From the NCBI GenBank assembly GCA_964625335.1, contig CAZVBE010000007.1, forward strand, positions 25,779-89,778: 64,000 nucleotides of DNA, written 5' to 3'. The position numbers and the translations under genes are program-made. Below are positions 62,196 through 64,000 of this stretch, piece by piece. The first letter of the stretch is position 1. Each line of letters opens with the position of its first letter. The notes under the pieces are model-generated. The model saw nothing but the letters and a program-made list of their open reading frames with translations. It searched no databases and was not told where the DNA came from. The DNA is from CAZGUG01 sp964625335 (GTDB lineage: Bacteria; Bacillota; Clostridia; Ch29).

Positions 62196-63643
62196 CATTA
62201 AAGTCAAATAGAGCAGTAATAGCCTGGGGTGGAGATGGCGCAGGACAGTGCGATGTGCCCTCCGGCCTATCAGGTGTGATGGCAGTGTCAGCTGGAACTA
62301 ACAACTCCCTGGCCTTGAAGTCGGATGGCACCGTGATAGCCTGGGGGGCTAACAAACAGGGTCAATTCGATGTACCGGAAGGTCTCAATCTGGGCGGTAT
62401 GCCAAGCAACCATACCATTTCGCGTAAAAGAAACACGCCATCACCAACTGTAAATGCAGCATTTACGGCGGGCACATATAAGGTAAACTTACCTGTCAAT
62501 ATAAATAAGGAAAAAAACAGTATTACGGCAAGTCTGAGTGAAGATATATTGAATAAAGCCTTTGATAAAGCCAAACCAGGCAGTGATGGAGTAAAGACCG
62601 CGAAAGCTGAGATGCCGGAAGTGCAGGGAGTGGACACCTATGTATTGCAATTGCCTGCAACAGCCCTTGCGTTAGAGAAGCAGGACAAAAAAATAGAAAT
62701 GGCAAGTGAAACAGGGACAATAACCTTGCCCGGCAATATGCTGGAAGGCATGGGGCTTGAAAACAACGGAGATGTGGGTATCAGCATCGGCAAAACGGAC
62801 ATCTCTAGGCTTCCGCAGGATGTACAAGATAGTATTGGCGAAAACCCGGTAGTTGAATTGAAGCTTACATCGGGAGGTAAGACAATTGAGTGGAACAATC
62901 CCGATGCACCGGTTACAGTATCCATTCCCTATATACCAACAGCAGAAGAACTTGCCAACCCTGAACATATTACGGTATGGTACATTGACGGCAGCGGCAA
63001 GGCGGTATCGGTACCCAATGGGCGCTATGATCCGGCAACGGGCATGGTGACCTTCAGCACCACACACTTCAGTAATTTCGCGGTGGTCTATGTGACAATA
63101 ACCTTTGAAGACTTGGGAAATGTGGGCTGGGCAAAAGAGCAGATTGAAGTACTTGCGTCCAAGGGAATTGTAAGAGGTATGTCAGAAAAAGAATATGCGC
63201 CTCAGGCAAACATCACAAGGGCGGACTTCCTCTGCTTCCTGGTAAGAACCTTGGGCGTTGATGCAAAGGTTAACGGGAACTTCGACGATATAAACAGTGA
63301 TTCATATTACTACAAGGAGATAGCCATAGCCAAAAGGCTCGGTATCACCAGCGGCACAGGTAACAACAGATTCAGTCCTGATGCCAGCATCACCAGACAG
63401 GACATGATGGTGCTGACCGAGAGGACCTTAAGAATGCTAAGCAGGCTAAAAGCACAGGTATCTGCTTCAGACCTTGACAAGTTTGCTGACAAATCCCTTG
63501 TGGCAACCTACGCAGTAGACAGCATTGCAGCACTTGTTAAGGAAGGATTGATTGTAGGCGGCGGTGATAATGTCAATCCCCTGGGCAATACCACAAGGGC
63601 GGAAGCGGCTGTATTCCTGTACAGGATATATAACAAGTATTGA
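62168..63643 (+). pseudogene. RCC1-repeat/SLH surface protein lacking its N-terminus
   Basis: The frame from the GTG at 62168 reads VAAGWNHSLALKSNRAVIAW and two more RCC1-like units up to GANKQGQFDVPEGLNLGG, without a signal peptide. A domain at about 80-310 is homologous to that of the large SLH protein (GKTIEWNNPDAPVTVSIPY, ITVWYIDGSGKAVSVPNG), followed by three SLH modules (ITRADFLCFLVRTLGV, SITRQDMMVLTERTLRML, NTTRAEAAVFLYRIYNKY). Exported RCC1 proteins normally begin with a signal and several more RCC1 units, so the 5' part was lost when this frame was joined to the MalT-like gene. The overlap with that gene is 28 bases. Confidence 0.85.
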
Positions 63644-64000
63644 GACAAGTGCAGATTTAACAGGAACAGTTAAACGATTTAGATACATAATTAAAAAGCA
63701 ACCAAAAGCAGATATAGGTTTTGTGGAAATACCAAATCCGACTATCTGCTCTTTGTGCAGTAATTCCTATTAGATATTTAGTATATAAGATTGAAGCCAT
63801 GCCCATATTTATGTGTAAATTACCTCGATAACACTCTGTAAGTTTGTAGCCTAAGGCTGCCCACTTTCACAACAGCACAATCAGTAAACGTTTATGCTGC
63901 GGAAGCCGGGCTACACATTGAGATAGCCGTATGGCAGGCTAAATGGCTTTAAATTTCAGAAAGTTCCTTATAATTAAGTCAATAAGCGAGTTCTATGTCA
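63644..64000. other. Right-end intergenic region, nothing recognised
   Basis: About 357 bases with no convincing gene. A 44-residue tail (ending in ICSLCSNSY at 63773) shares the plus strand with a frame overlapping the SLH gene but has no recognised family. Further right the sequence contains CCGGGCTACACATTGAG and AGCCGTATGG, which resemble the region after group II intron open frames; no intron domain V was found. Confidence 0.4.

Noticed and set aside
63880..63960. CCGGGCTACACATTGAG / AGCCGTATGG resembling sequence downstream of group II intron ORFs
   Set aside because: Only a few short matches by eye; no domain V hairpin and no reverse transcriptase, and the window ends before the region can be judged.

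Overview
The window looks like chromosomal DNA of an anaerobic, Gram-positive member of the Clostridia. The evidence is moderate GC content, strong AGGAGG-type ribosome binding sites with frequent TTG and GTG starts, proteins with S-layer homology (SLH) domains, VanW, DUF421/DUF4363 and copper-amine-oxidase-like stalk proteins, an FMN riboswitch in front of an ECF-type riboflavin transporter, and anaerobe-type metabolism such as Tdh/Kbl threonine cleavage. No rRNA, tRNA, CRISPR array, phage or intact transposase gene was found. The species cannot be named from the sequence alone.

Layout. 1-3570 (minus): late cobalamin genes cobU-cobO-cobS and an alpha-ribazole-phosphatase-like gene, preceded by an alkyltransferase (ogt) and a DUF2225 protein in one tightly packed operon. 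3668-8131 (minus): VanW protein, a large FtsA-like ATPase with a repeated C-terminal tail, endonuclease III and a YlxP-like protein. 8350-10596 (minus): threonine degradation (tdh-kbl). 10860-21132: an HtrA protease, a B3/B4 protein, queG, two large secreted M14 metallopeptidases on either side of an orphan LuxR-type regulator, and an RluA-type pseudouridine synthase. 21252-33479: DUF421/DUF4363 pair, an unusual chemoreceptor, class II aldolase, DsrE, HAD phosphatase, SagB-like oxidoreductase, rubrerythrin-VIT1 fusion, UbiA prenyltransferase, APC permease, surface proteins and a nitroreductase. 33574-40721: FMN riboswitch and ribU, gamma-glutamyltransferase, a WYL regulator with a GyrI-like gene, and a two-component system. 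40771-52125: stalk/propeller protein, two PLP aminotransferases, subtilase, and a TetR-controlled RND efflux operon, all interspersed with short REP-like GGGGAC/GTCCCC dyads. 52130-63643: an internally deleted gapdh, a TrmB regulator with a TIGR00300 enzyme, and two SLH proteins in opposite orientation flanking a TetR gene and a MalT-like gene.

The right third shows genome decay and rearrangement. A GAPDH gene has lost its middle, including the catalytic cysteine, while remaining in frame. A MalT-type regulator has lost its N-terminus and its C-terminal DNA-binding domain. At its 3' end it runs directly into the 5'-truncated coding sequence of an RCC1/SLH protein, at a stretch readable in both frames. 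Smaller relics are a permease N-terminus at 19986-20157 and a frameshifted small cysteine protein at 27516-27675.

The best leads for new biology are the peptidase-regulator-peptidase cluster, whose regulator has a receiver domain without its phospho-aspartate, the chemoreceptor with its sensor-like domain after the signalling domain, the beta-grasp-like repeats on the FtsA-like protein, and the REP-like dyad family. No complete new defence or mobile system was recognised. All family assignments come from reading motifs by eye, not from database searches.
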